This document shows, in pieces, positions 55,063 to 62,990 of a DNA stretch of 64,000 bases. Numbering within the stretch: the first letter of the stretch is position 1; each line of letters begins with the position of its first letter. Position numbers and translations under genes: made by a program. The notes under the pieces were generated by a model that was not told where the DNA came from, did not search any database, and was given only the letters and a program-made list of their open reading frames with translations. Source of the DNA: Agromyces subbeticus DSM 16689 (GTDB lineage: Bacteria; Actinomycetota; Actinomycetes; Actinomycetales; Microbacteriaceae); contig NZ_ATXG01000002.1 of the NCBI RefSeq assembly GCF_000421565.1, positions 186,001 to 250,000 of the forward strand, read 5' to 3'.

Positions 55063-56547
55063 TCACCAGTCGGCGCGCTCGTAGTCCTTCAGGAACACTC
55101 CGGTGATGTCTTCGCCCGCTTCGCCGCGCACGATCGGGTCGTACACGCGTGCCGCGCCGTCGACGAGGTCGAGCGGGGCGTGGAAGCCCTCCTCGGCGAG
55201 GCGCACCTTCGTCGGGTGCGGGCGCTCATCCGTGATCCAGCCCGTGTCGACGCTCGTCATGAGGATGCCGTCGGCGAGCATCTCCTTCGCGCTCGTGCGC
55301 GTGAGCATGTTCACTGCGGCCTTCGCCATGTTCGTGTGCGGGTGCCCCGGCCCCTTGTAGCCGCGGCTGAAGACGCCCTCCATGGCCGAGACGTTCACGA
55401 TGTAGCTGCGGCGGGCGGAGGTCGCGGCGAGCGAGGCCCGCAGGCGGCTGACGAGGATGAACGGGGCCGTCGTGTTGCAGAGCTGCACCTCGAGCATCTC
55501 GAGCGGGTCGACGTCTTGCACGACGGCGCTCCAGCTGTTCTCGTGGTGCAGGTCGGGCACGAGGCCGCCAGCGTCGATCGCGGTGCGGTCGGCGAGCTTC
55601 GCGAGCGAGCTCGAGCCGGGCGCGAGGGCGAGCGCGGTCAGGTCGTCGGCCGTCATCGTGCCGGCGAACAGGCCCGACGAGAGCACCGGGTGGCTCGACA
55701 CCGAATCGGCGAGCGCGAGCGGATGCGCGTCGTTCGTGTGCCCGAAGCTCACGAGCTCTGGCATCGGCCCGTCGGGAAGCGGCGAGGACTCGGCCTCGAC
55801 GAGCGGTGAGTACGAGCCGGGGGAGCGGCGCACGGTCTGGGCTGCGTTGTTGATGAGGATGTCGAGCGGGCCCTGCGCCGCGATGTCGTCGGCGAGCGCG
55901 ATGACCTGCGCGGGGTCGCGCAGGTCGATGCCGACGATGCGGAGGCGGTGCAGCCAGTCGCCCGAGTCGGGCATGGCGGCGAAGCGCCGTGCGGCGTCGC
56001 GGGGGAACCTCGTCGTGATGGTCGTATGCGCACCGTCGCGCAGCAGACGCAGCGCGATGTACATGCCGATCTTCGCGCGCCCGCCGGTGAGCAGCGCGCG
56101 CTTGCCGGTGAGGTCGGTGCGCGCGTCGCGCTTGGCGTGGCTCATGGCCGCGCACATCGGGCAGAGCTGGTGGTAGAACGCGTCGACGAGCGTGTAGCGC
56201 TGCTTGCAGATGTAGCAGGGGCGTGCCACGAGCAGCTCGCCGGCGGTGCGTGCATCGGTGCCGCTCACGAGGTCGGCGCCGCGCGTCTCGTCGTCGATGC
56301 GGGTGGGCGCGCCCGTCGCGGTCGCGGCGATCACGGCGCGGTCGGCGTCTTGCACGACCTTGCGCTTCTCGAGCCGGCGGCTGACCTTGACGGACTTGAA
56401 CATCTTCGCGGTCGCCCGGCGCACGGTCTCGAAGTCGGGGTCGTGCTCGTCGAGCTCGCTGAGTGTAGCGAGCACCCGCAGGGTCGTCTCGAGGTCTCGC
56501 GCGTCGATCGAGGGCGCGCTGGAGGAGGCTGAGACTTCGGAGGGCAT
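55063..56547 (-). CDS. Short-chain dehydrogenase-like protein with N-terminal zinc ribbon and no catalytic Tyr
   Basis: This 494-residue protein is about twice the size of a classical SDR. Residues 15-105 are a helical domain of unknown type. Cys111/Cys114 (CYIC) and Cys129/Cys132 (CPMC) form a likely zinc ribbon. The Rossmann fold begins at about 148 (KRALLTGGRAKIGMYIAL), with NNAAQTVRR at the NNAG position. Where YxxxK is expected the sequence is HPHTNMAKAAVNML, so Thr replaces the catalytic Tyr while Lys remains. It probably binds NAD(P). Its reaction is unknown. ATG has TAGAGT six bases upstream. Confidence 0.8.
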   Translation of the reverse strand: MPSEVSASSSAPSIDARDLETTLRVLATLSELDEHDPDFETVRRATAKMFKSVKVSRRLEKRKVVQDADRAVIAATATGAPTRIDDETRGADLVSGTDARTAGELLVARPCYICKQRYTLVDAFYHQLCPMCAAMSHAKRDARTDLTGKRALLTGGRAKIGMYIALRLLRDGAHTTITTRFPRDAARRFAAMPDSGDWLHRLRIVGIDLRDPAQVIALADDIAAQGPLDILINNAAQTVRRSPGSYSPLVEAESSPLPDGPMPELVSFGHTNDAHPLALADSVSSHPVLSSGLFAGTMTADDLTALALAPGSSSLAKLADRTAIDAGGLVPDLHHENSWSAVVQDVDPLEMLEVQLCNTTAPFILVSRLRASLAATSARRSYIVNVSAMEGVFSRGYKGPGHPHTNMAKAAVNMLTRTSAKEMLADGILMTSVDTGWITDERPHPTKVRLAEEGFHAPLDLVDGAARVYDPIVRGEAGEDITGVFLKDYERADW

Positions 56548-56553
56548 GCTGGA

Positions 56554-56559
56554 ACTCTA
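56554..56559 (-). promoter_or_regulatory. -10 element for the zinc-ribbon SDR gene
   Basis: On the minus strand TAGAGT, six bases (TCCAGC), then ATG. Confidence 0.55.
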
Positions 56560-56645
56560 CGGGTCGCCAGCCGGTGAACACCTGTGCGTCGTTCCCGTCG
56601 GCCCCGTGGCGACGCAGGAGCGTCCCGAGACCCGGCACGCGGGAG

Positions 56646-56651
56646 TAGCGT
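56646..56651 (+). promoter_or_regulatory. -10 element for the DUF2332 gene
   Basis: TAGCGT, six bases (GACGCC), then ATG at 56658. Confidence 0.55.
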
Positions 56652-56657
56652 GACGCC

Positions 56658-57650
56658 ATGAGCACCAGCACGGATGCTTCGGCGCCGACCGCCGAGCGGT
56701 ATCGCGCGTTCGCCGAGGTCGAGGCGCACGGCATGTCCGCCACGTACGAGGCCTGGGCGGCGGGCGTGGCAGCGGATGCCACTGCGCTGGCCCTCATCGA
56801 CGAGTTGCCGCCGCAGAAGCGGCAGCCGAACCTCGTGTTCTCGGCTGCGCGCCTGCTCGGCGCCCCGATCGGCGACTATCCGGTCTTCGCCGCATGGCTC
56901 GCCGAACACTGGAGCGAGGTGCGGGGCGTCGCGCTGAACCACGCGACGCAGACCAACGAGGCGGCCCGGTGTGCGCTGCACCTGCCCGTGCTCGGCGGCA
57001 TCGAGGGGCCGATCGCGTTGCTCGAGGTCGGGGCATCCGCCGGCCTCTGCCTCTACCCCGACCAGTACAGCTACCACTACTCGGGGCATCCGCGGTTGGA
57101 CCCTGCGGCCGGCCAGAGCACGGTGGTGCTCGACTGCTCACTCCGCGGCGACGTGCCGGCGCCGGTGCCATCCGCCATGCCCGAGGTCGTGTGGCGTGCC
57201 GGCATCGACCTCAACCCGCTTGATGTGCGAAAGCCCGCCGACGTCGCCTGGCTCGATGCACTGGTCTGGCCCGAGCACGACGATCGCCGCGCACGGCTCA
57301 GGGCTGCTGCCGAGATCGCCGCCAACATGCCGCCGCGCCTCGTGAGCGGCGACCTCAACGAGCAACTCGCCGCGCTCGCCGCATCCGCCCCCTCCGATGC
57401 CACGCTCGTCGTCTTCCACACGGCCGTGCTCATGTACCTCGACGAGGCTGCCCGCGACGTCTTCGTGCAGCAGGTCGGTGCGCTGCCCGGCCACTGGCTC
57501 TCGGTCGAGGGGCGGGGCGTGCTCGGCGGCATCCGTGTGCGCGACGACGTGCCGAACGAGAGCAGCGACCTCGTGCTCGCCCTCGACGGCGTGCAACGGG
57601 CCTGGGCGCACCCGCACGGGCGTGCGCTCACCTGGGCGCCGAATCCCTAG
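56658..57650 (+). CDS. DUF2332 family protein
   Basis: This 330-residue protein fits the DUF2332 family, widespread in actinobacteria and uncharacterised. Diagnostic segments are ERYRAFAEVEAHGMSATYEAWA near the N-terminus, LPPQKRQPNLVFSAARLLG, then ALLEVGASAGLCLYPDQYSY, which looks like the first strand and glycine loop of a methyltransferase-type Rossmann fold, and LVVFHTAVLMYLD. A SAM-binding function is possible but unproven. ATG is supported by TAGCGT six bases upstream. Its TAG stop forms part of the rpiB -10. Confidence 0.85.
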   Translation: MSTSTDASAPTAERYRAFAEVEAHGMSATYEAWAAGVAADATALALIDELPPQKRQPNLVFSAARLLGAPIGDYPVFAAWLAEHWSEVRGVALNHATQTNEAARCALHLPVLGGIEGPIALLEVGASAGLCLYPDQYSYHYSGHPRLDPAAGQSTVVLDCSLRGDVPAPVPSAMPEVVWRAGIDLNPLDVRKPADVAWLDALVWPEHDDRRARLRAAAEIAANMPPRLVSGDLNEQLAALAASAPSDATLVVFHTAVLMYLDEAARDVFVQQVGALPGHWLSVEGRGVLGGIRVRDDVPNESSDLVLALDGVQRAWAHPHGRALTWAPNP

Positions 57651-57653
57651 ACT
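57648..57653 (+). promoter_or_regulatory. -10 element for leaderless rpiB, sharing the DUF2332 stop codon
   Basis: TAGACT, whose first three bases are the DUF2332 stop, followed by six bases (TGGCGC) and the rpiB ATG. Confidence 0.6.
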
Positions 57654-57659
57654 TGGCGC

Positions 57660-58175
57660 ATGCGCATCCACATCGCGACCGATCATGCCGGCCTCGAATT
57701 CAGCCGCACGCTCGTCGATCACCTGACCAACGGCGGTCACGAGGTCATCGACCACGGACCGGGCGAGTACGACGCCCTCGACGACTACCCGGCGTTCTGC
57801 ATCAACGCGGCACTCGGCGTGGCCCGCGACCAGGCCGCCGGCGTGCACGCGCTCGGCGTGGTCTTCGGCGGGTCGGGCAACGGCGAGCAGATCGCCGCCA
57901 ACAAGGTCACCGGCGTCCGCGCGGCCCTCGTCTGGAGCATGGACACGGCGATCCTCGCCCGCCAGCACAACGACGCGAACGTCATCTCCATCGGCGCCCG
58001 CCAGCACACCGTCGAAGAGGCGATCCGCTACATCGACGCGTTCATCGCCGAGCCGTTCTCGGGTGATGAGCGTCATGTGCGGCGCATTGCGCAGCTCGCC
58101 GAGTACGAGACGACCGGCGACATCGCCGGCAAGGGCGTCGATGCGTCGCCCGAGTCTGCGGCCGCCGCCGAGTAG
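57660..58175 (+). CDS. rpiB: Ribose-5-phosphate isomerase B
   Basis: RpiB interconverts ribose-5-phosphate and ribulose-5-phosphate in the pentose phosphate pathway. The 171-residue protein has IATDHAGLEFSRTLVDHL at the N-terminus, the Gly-rich VVFGGSGNGEQIAANKV active-site loop and RQHNDANVISIGARQ. The loop has Gly-Ser-Gly, where the general Thr/Cys of E. coli RpiB is replaced, as in mycobacterial RpiB. ATG lies six bases after TAGACT. The downstream nei gene begins nine bases after its stop, so the two are likely one transcript. Confidence 0.94.
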   Translation: MRIHIATDHAGLEFSRTLVDHLTNGGHEVIDHGPGEYDALDDYPAFCINAALGVARDQAAGVHALGVVFGGSGNGEQIAANKVTGVRAALVWSMDTAILARQHNDANVISIGARQHTVEEAIRYIDAFIAEPFSGDERHVRRIAQLAEYETTGDIAGKGVDASPESAAAAE

Positions 58176-58183
58176 AGGTTCCG

Positions 58184-59188
58184 ATGCCCGAGGGTCACTC
58201 CGTTCACCGCATCACCCGGCAGTTCGAACGCAACTTCGTCGGCCATGTCGTGCACGCCTCGAGCCCGCAGGGCCGGTTCGCGGTCGGGGCGGCCGAGATC
58301 GACGGGCGCCGCATGACCGACGCCCGCGCCGTCGGCAAGCAGATGTTCCTGGGCTTCGAGGGCGATATGTGGCTGCGCGTGCACCTCGGCATGTACGGCG
58401 CGTGGGACTTCGCGGGCGACATCCGCATGGACGCGACGATCGCCTCGGCGAACGGCCGCATGGGCCAGACCAACCAGCGCGGCACCTTTCTCGAGGGCCC
58501 GAACCCCGATGCGGTCGTGCTCGACTCGGCGGGCGAGAACTCGCTGAGCTCGATCGGTGCCCCGCGCAAGACCCGTTTGCGCATGTCGGAATCGGAGAAA
58601 GAGGGCAACGAGCTCTCGACCTTCCCCCCTGAGCCGATCGGGCAGGTGCGGGTGCGACTGCTCACCGACACGATCTGCGCCGACCTGCGCGGCCCGACGG
58701 CGTGCGAGGTGCTCGACCCGGCGCAGGTCGAGGCGGTCGTCGGCCGACTCGGTCCAGACCCGCTGCTCGACGGCGGACCCGACGCTGAGGAGCGGTTCGC
58801 CCGCACCGTCCTGAAGAAGGCCACGCCGATCGGCCTGCTGCTCATGGACCAGAACGTCGTCGCAGGTATCGGCAATGTCTACCGGGCGGAGCTGCTCTTC
58901 CGCGCCCGGCAGAACCCGCACACCCCGGGCAAGCTCGTGCCCGAAGAGCACGTGCGCCACCTCTGGCGCGACTGGGCGAAACTGCTGCGCATCGGTGTCG
59001 AGACCGGCCAGATGATGACGATGGACGATCTCGATCCCGAGGCCTATCGGGCGGCGATGGCCAACCGCGCCGACCGGCACTGGGTGTACAAGCGCGAGGG
59101 GTTGCCGTGCCGGGTGTGCGGCACCAACATCGTGCTCGAAGAGATGGGTGCCCGCAAGCTCTACTGGTGCCCGTACTGCCAAGCCTGA
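58184..59188 (+). CDS. nei: Fpg/Nei-family DNA glycosylase/AP lyase
   Basis: This 334-residue base-excision repair enzyme removes oxidised bases and cleaves the abasic site. The catalytic N-terminus MPEGHSVHR (Pro2, Glu3 after Met removal) is exact, and the conserved Lys is in AVGKQMFLGF. NVVAGIGNVYRAELLF is the H2TH motif. The zinc finger is CRVC with CPYC, with the DNA-contacting Arg in MGARKLYWCP. MPEGH plus MPDT-like differences and length suggest the Nei2/MutM2-like group rather than Fpg proper. ATG follows GTAGAGGTTCCG; coupling to rpiB is likely. Confidence 0.9.
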   Translation: MPEGHSVHRITRQFERNFVGHVVHASSPQGRFAVGAAEIDGRRMTDARAVGKQMFLGFEGDMWLRVHLGMYGAWDFAGDIRMDATIASANGRMGQTNQRGTFLEGPNPDAVVLDSAGENSLSSIGAPRKTRLRMSESEKEGNELSTFPPEPIGQVRVRLLTDTICADLRGPTACEVLDPAQVEAVVGRLGPDPLLDGGPDAEERFARTVLKKATPIGLLLMDQNVVAGIGNVYRAELLFRARQNPHTPGKLVPEEHVRHLWRDWAKLLRIGVETGQMMTMDDLDPEAYRAAMANRADRHWVYKREGLPCRVCGTNIVLEEMGARKLYWCPYCQA

Positions 59189-59195
59189 GCACTCG

Positions 59196-59231
59196 ACCGC
59201 TGGCCGGGTGCACGATGCGTATCGAGACCGA
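59196..59231 (+). repeat. Degenerate solo copy of the palindromic repeat's left arm
   Basis: ACCGCTGG at 59196-59203 and GCGTATCGAGACCGA at 59217-59231 match, in the same order, the left arm and flank of the 42.4-kb repeat (42434-42474). The middle is diverged and the right arm is missing, so it can no longer form the full hairpin. It lies just before the PaiB-like gene. Confidence 0.75.
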
Positions 59232-59240
59232 GGAACGCAC

Positions 59241-59885
59241 ATGCGACAGAACCCCAGCTTCACGCTCGCGAGCGAAGACGGCGTGAAGCGCCTGATCCGC
59301 GAACACCCCTGGGTGACGCTCGTGAGCATGACGGATGCCTCGGGCCTCGTGGCATCCCACTACCCCGTGCTCCTCGACGAGGAGGCCGACGGCGTCGTGC
59401 TGCTCACGCACGTCGGCCGCCCCGACGAGGTCGTGCACGAGCTCGGAGCGCACGAGGTGCTCGTCATCGTGCAGGGCCCGCACGGGTACATCTCGCCCGG
59501 GTGGTACGACGCGAACCCCGCGGTGCCGACCTGGAACTTCGTCAGTGCCCATTTGCACGGCACGCCCGAGCTGCTCCGCCCCGACGAGAACCTGCGAGTG
59601 CTCGAATCCCTCGTCGAGCACTTCGAACGCCCGATGCCCGAGCCGCGCCTCATGCGCGGCACCGCCGAGAACTCGGCGTACGCCGACCGCATCGCCGCGG
59701 GCACCGTCGGCCTGCGCATCCCCGTGACGCGGTTCGTCGCGAAGAACAAGATGAGCCAGAACAAGCCCGCGGAGACGGTCGACCGCATCATCGACGAGCT
59801 CGAGGGCGAGGGGCCGTACGCGAGCACCGCGCTCGCCGCGGAGATGCGGCGCACGCACGAGTCGTTGCGGGCGGCACGGGCGTGA
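59241..59885 (+). CDS. FMN-binding split-barrel protein, PaiB-like
   Basis: The 214-residue protein resembles Bacillus PaiB, named a negative transcriptional regulator but with an FMN-binding split-barrel fold. Landmarks are MRQNPSFTLASEDGVKRLIREHPW at the start, a HYPVLLDEE strand, the family core YISPGWYDANPAVPTWNFVSAHLHG and KNKMSQNKPAETVDRIIDEL near the end. ATG at 59241 has CGAGGAACGCAC before it; an in-frame extension into nei is rejected. Its stop overlaps the amidohydrolase GTG (GTGA). Confidence 0.88.
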   Translation: MRQNPSFTLASEDGVKRLIREHPWVTLVSMTDASGLVASHYPVLLDEEADGVVLLTHVGRPDEVVHELGAHEVLVIVQGPHGYISPGWYDANPAVPTWNFVSAHLHGTPELLRPDENLRVLESLVEHFERPMPEPRLMRGTAENSAYADRIAAGTVGLRIPVTRFVAKNKMSQNKPAETVDRIIDELEGEGPYASTALAAEMRRTHESLRAARA

Positions 59886-61381
59886 GCGATCTCGTTCTGC
59901 AGAACGCGCGCATCCCGGGCGAGCAGCGCGCCGTCGACGTGCACCTCGCAGGTGGGCGCATCAGCTCGATCACGCCGGCCGGTGCCACCGCGCACGGCAC
60001 GGCAGCGCGGCGCCTCGATCTCGACGGCCGCTGGATCCTTCCCGGGCTGCACGATCGGCACGTGCACTTCTCGCAGTGGGCGATGGTGTCGCGCCGCCTC
60101 GCGCTGGCGGGCGCCGACTCGGCCGCGGCGACCGTGCGCCTGGTCGCGGCATCCGTCGATCGTGGTGCCCGAGAGGTGGTCGGTTTCGGCTACCGCGACG
60201 GCCTCTGGGCCGATGCCCCGAGCCTCGAGGCGCTCGACGCCGCATCGGGCGACGTACCGGTGGTGCTCGTCGCGGCCGACCTGCACGCCTGCTGGGTGAA
60301 CTCGGCAGCGCTGCGGCGGCACGGGCTCGATGCCGGCGCGTTGCCGAGTGGAGTGCTCCGCGAAGAGGACTGCTTCCGGCTCGTGCGCGAGATCGACGAC
60401 GTCGCCGACGAGGTGCTCGACGGCTGGGTCGCGGATGCCGCGCGCGATGCCGCGGCCCGCGGCGTGGTGGGCATCACCGAGTACGAGATGCGGTGGAACC
60501 GCGACGACTGGGCGCGACGGGTCGCCTCCGGCACCGACGACCTGCGCGTGACGTTCGGCGTCTACACCCAGCACCTCGACCGTGCGATCGGCGAACGACT
60601 GCGCACGGGCGACATCGTGCCCGGCACCGGCGGACTCGTCACGGTCGGCGCCTACAAGGTCATCACCGATGGGTCGTTGAACACGCGCACGGCGTGGTGC
60701 TTCGACCCGTACCCGGGCCTCGCCGACGACGAGCACCCGTACGGGCTCGCGACGGTGACGTTCGAGGAGCTCGTGCCGCTCATGCGACGGGCTCACCAAG
60801 CGGGCATCATGCCGGCGGTGCACGCCATCGGCGACCGCGCGAACGCCCGCGTGCTCGACGCCTTCGAGGCGGTCGACGGCACCGGATGGAACGGTCGCGG
60901 CTCGATCGAGCACGCCCAACTGCTGCGCCGCGACGATGTCGACCGCTTCGCGCGCCTCGGCATCGTGGCGAGTGTTCAGCCCGAGCACGCGATGGACGAC
61001 CGCGACGTCGCCGACCACTACTGGGCAGGTCGCACCGACCGGGCGTTCATGCTCGCCGAACTCGCCGCGGCGGGCGTCGAGCTCGCGCTCGGATCCGATG
61101 CGCCGGTCGCACCCCTCGACCCCTGGGTCGCCATCGCCGCCGCCGTGGGCCGCTCGCGCGATGGACGAGAGCCGTGGCATCCCGAGCAGGCCATCGAGGC
61201 CCGGGTGGCGCTCGCCGCATCGACCGGCGGGCACGGCAGTGCGGTGCAGGCCGGTGGTCCGGCGGACCTGACCATCGTCGATGTCGACCCGTTCGCGGCA
61301 TCCGTCGACGAGTTGCGCACGATGCCGGTCGCGGCGACGCTCGTCGGGGGCCGCATCACCCACACGCTGATCGGGAGCTGA
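59882..61381 (+). CDS. YtcJ-like metal-dependent amidohydrolase
   Basis: This 499-residue enzyme belongs to the amidohydrolase-3 group of the superfamily. Metal-site elements are HDRHVHFSQW (HxH), a Lys-containing GAYKVITDGSLN strand, HAIGDRAN, SIEHAQLL and GSDAPVAPLDPW with the catalytic Asp. LDGRWILPGLHDRHVH is the usual entry from the beta-sandwich to the barrel. Substrates in this family are exocyclic amides and hydantoin-like compounds; the one here is unknown. The GTG start overlaps the paiB-like stop, so the pair is co-translated. Confidence 0.88.
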   Translation: MSDLVLQNARIPGEQRAVDVHLAGGRISSITPAGATAHGTAARRLDLDGRWILPGLHDRHVHFSQWAMVSRRLALAGADSAAATVRLVAASVDRGAREVVGFGYRDGLWADAPSLEALDAASGDVPVVLVAADLHACWVNSAALRRHGLDAGALPSGVLREEDCFRLVREIDDVADEVLDGWVADAARDAAARGVVGITEYEMRWNRDDWARRVASGTDDLRVTFGVYTQHLDRAIGERLRTGDIVPGTGGLVTVGAYKVITDGSLNTRTAWCFDPYPGLADDEHPYGLATVTFEELVPLMRRAHQAGIMPAVHAIGDRANARVLDAFEAVDGTGWNGRGSIEHAQLLRRDDVDRFARLGIVASVQPEHAMDDRDVADHYWAGRTDRAFMLAELAAAGVELALGSDAPVAPLDPWVAIAAAVGRSRDGREPWHPEQAIEARVALAASTGGHGSAVQAGGPADLTIVDVDPFAASVDELRTMPVAATLVGGRITHTLIGS

Positions 61382-61383
61382 GC

Positions 61384-61399
61384 CGGGGGAAAACCCCCG
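61384..61399 (+). terminator. Short GC hairpin after the amidohydrolase gene
   Basis: CGGGGG, an AAAA loop, CCCCCG, three bases past the TGA. No U-run follows. Compact and symmetric, it may end the amidohydrolase transcript before the oxidase gene. Confidence 0.5.
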
Positions 61400-61457
61400 C
61401 CCCGTTCCGGGCGTGCTCCGGCTGTGGCCCGCCCGCGGTGATCGGAAGGCTGGAGTC

Positions 61458-62990
61458 ATGCTCCAGTCACGACTCCGCAGGCCCCGCGCCGCCATCGGAT
61501 CCGCGCTCGCCGCCGTCGCCGCCGGCGGCCTCGTCGCCGTCGCCTTCGCCGGGTGCGGCATCGTCGGCCCCGGCGCCGTCTCGACCGTAGGAAAGGTGGA
61601 CTTCGACACCCCGCTCGCCATTCCGCCGCTCGCCGAGTCGACGGTCGATGCCGAGGGCACCCGTGTCTTCAGTCTCGACGCCCGCGCCGGGCAGAGCGAA
61701 TTCGAACCAGGCGAACCGAGCGACACGTGGGGCTTCAACGGCAGTTACCTGGGCCCGACGATCGTCGCCAAGCGCGGCGAGCACGTGCGCGTCGACGTCA
61801 CGAACTCCCTCGACGAGCCGACCACGGTGCACTGGCACGGCATGCACCTGCCGGCCGAGATGGACGGCGGGCCCCATCAGATGGTCGCTCCCGGCGCGAA
61901 CTGGTCGCCCGAGTGGGACATCGACCAGCAGGCGACGACCCTCTGGTACCACCCGCACCCGCACGGCGAGACCGAAGACCACGTCTCGCGCGGTCTCGCC
62001 GGAATGTTCATCGTGCAGGACGACGAGGAGGCGGCGCTCGCCCTGCCGCGCGAGTACGGGGTCGACGACGTCCCCGTCATCGTGCAGGACACCGGATTCT
62101 CGGCCGCCGGCGAACAGGAGGCGAACCCGCGCGGCTACGCAGGCGGGCTCGGCGACGAACTCCTCGTCAACGGCACTCGCGGCCCCTACCTCGACGTCGC
62201 CGACGAGCTCGTGCGCCTTCGGCTGCTGAACGCGTCGACGGCTCGCAGCTACGCGTTCACGTGGAGCGACGGCCGAGCCGTCGAACTCATCGGCACCGAC
62301 GGCGGCCTGCTCGAGGCATCCGTCGATCTCGATCACGTGCGCCTGTCGCCCGGGGAACGGGCCGAGGCGCTCGTGCGCATGACCCCCGGCGAACGTCTCG
62401 TGCTGCAATCGCGCATGACTCCCGAGATCGCCGCGCTCGCCGGGCCGGTCGCTGCCGGCAACGGTGGAACCGACTCCTACGACGTGCTCCAACTCCGTGC
62501 CGGCGAGACGCTCGACCCTGCCCCCGCCGTTCCCGAACGACTGACGACGATTCCGGCGTTCGACGAGGCAGAGGTCGTGACGACCCGCACGTTCGAGCTG
62601 AACGACAGCTTCGAGATCAACGGCGACTCGATGGAGATGGGTCGCATCGACGAGACGGTCACGGTCGGCACGCTCGAACGGTGGGTCGTCGAGAACGCGA
62701 CGCAAGTGCCGCACAGCTTCCACGTGCACGACGTGCAGTTCCGCATCGCTTCGATCGACGGTGGCCCACCGCCGCCCGAGCTCGCGGGCTGGAAGGACAC
62801 GATCTACACCGAGCCCGAGACCGAGTACGAACTGCTCATGCGGTTCGAGGACTACACCGATCCCGACACGCCGTACATGTACCACTGCCACCTCTTGTGG
62901 CATGAAGACCAGGGCATGATGGGCCAGTTCGCCGTCGTCGAACCGGGCCAGCGTGCGACGATGACTGAAGGAACCCACCATGAGCACTGA
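61458..62990 (+). CDS. Lipid-anchored multicopper oxidase
   Basis: This 510-residue oxidase has a signal peptide ending in a lipobox-like AFAGC (Cys33). All four copper-binding histidine clusters are present: HWHGMH (125-130), HPHPHG (165-170), HSFHVHDVQF and HCHLLWHEDQGMMGQF, where Cys is the type 1 copper ligand and Met the axial ligand. It couples substrate oxidation to O2 reduction at the outer face of the membrane. Likely roles include Cu(I) or Mn(II) oxidation or phenol oxidation. ATG at 61458 has GGAG close upstream. It overlaps the sensor kinase gene by 11 bases. Confidence 0.93.
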   Translation: MLQSRLRRPRAAIGSALAAVAAGGLVAVAFAGCGIVGPGAVSTVGKVDFDTPLAIPPLAESTVDAEGTRVFSLDARAGQSEFEPGEPSDTWGFNGSYLGPTIVAKRGEHVRVDVTNSLDEPTTVHWHGMHLPAEMDGGPHQMVAPGANWSPEWDIDQQATTLWYHPHPHGETEDHVSRGLAGMFIVQDDEEAALALPREYGVDDVPVIVQDTGFSAAGEQEANPRGYAGGLGDELLVNGTRGPYLDVADELVRLRLLNASTARSYAFTWSDGRAVELIGTDGGLLEASVDLDHVRLSPGERAEALVRMTPGERLVLQSRMTPEIAALAGPVAAGNGGTDSYDVLQLRAGETLDPAPAVPERLTTIPAFDEAEVVTTRTFELNDSFEINGDSMEMGRIDETVTVGTLERWVVENATQVPHSFHVHDVQFRIASIDGGPPPPELAGWKDTIYTEPETEYELLMRFEDYTDPDTPYMYHCHLLWHEDQGMMGQFAVVEPGQRATMTEGTHHEH

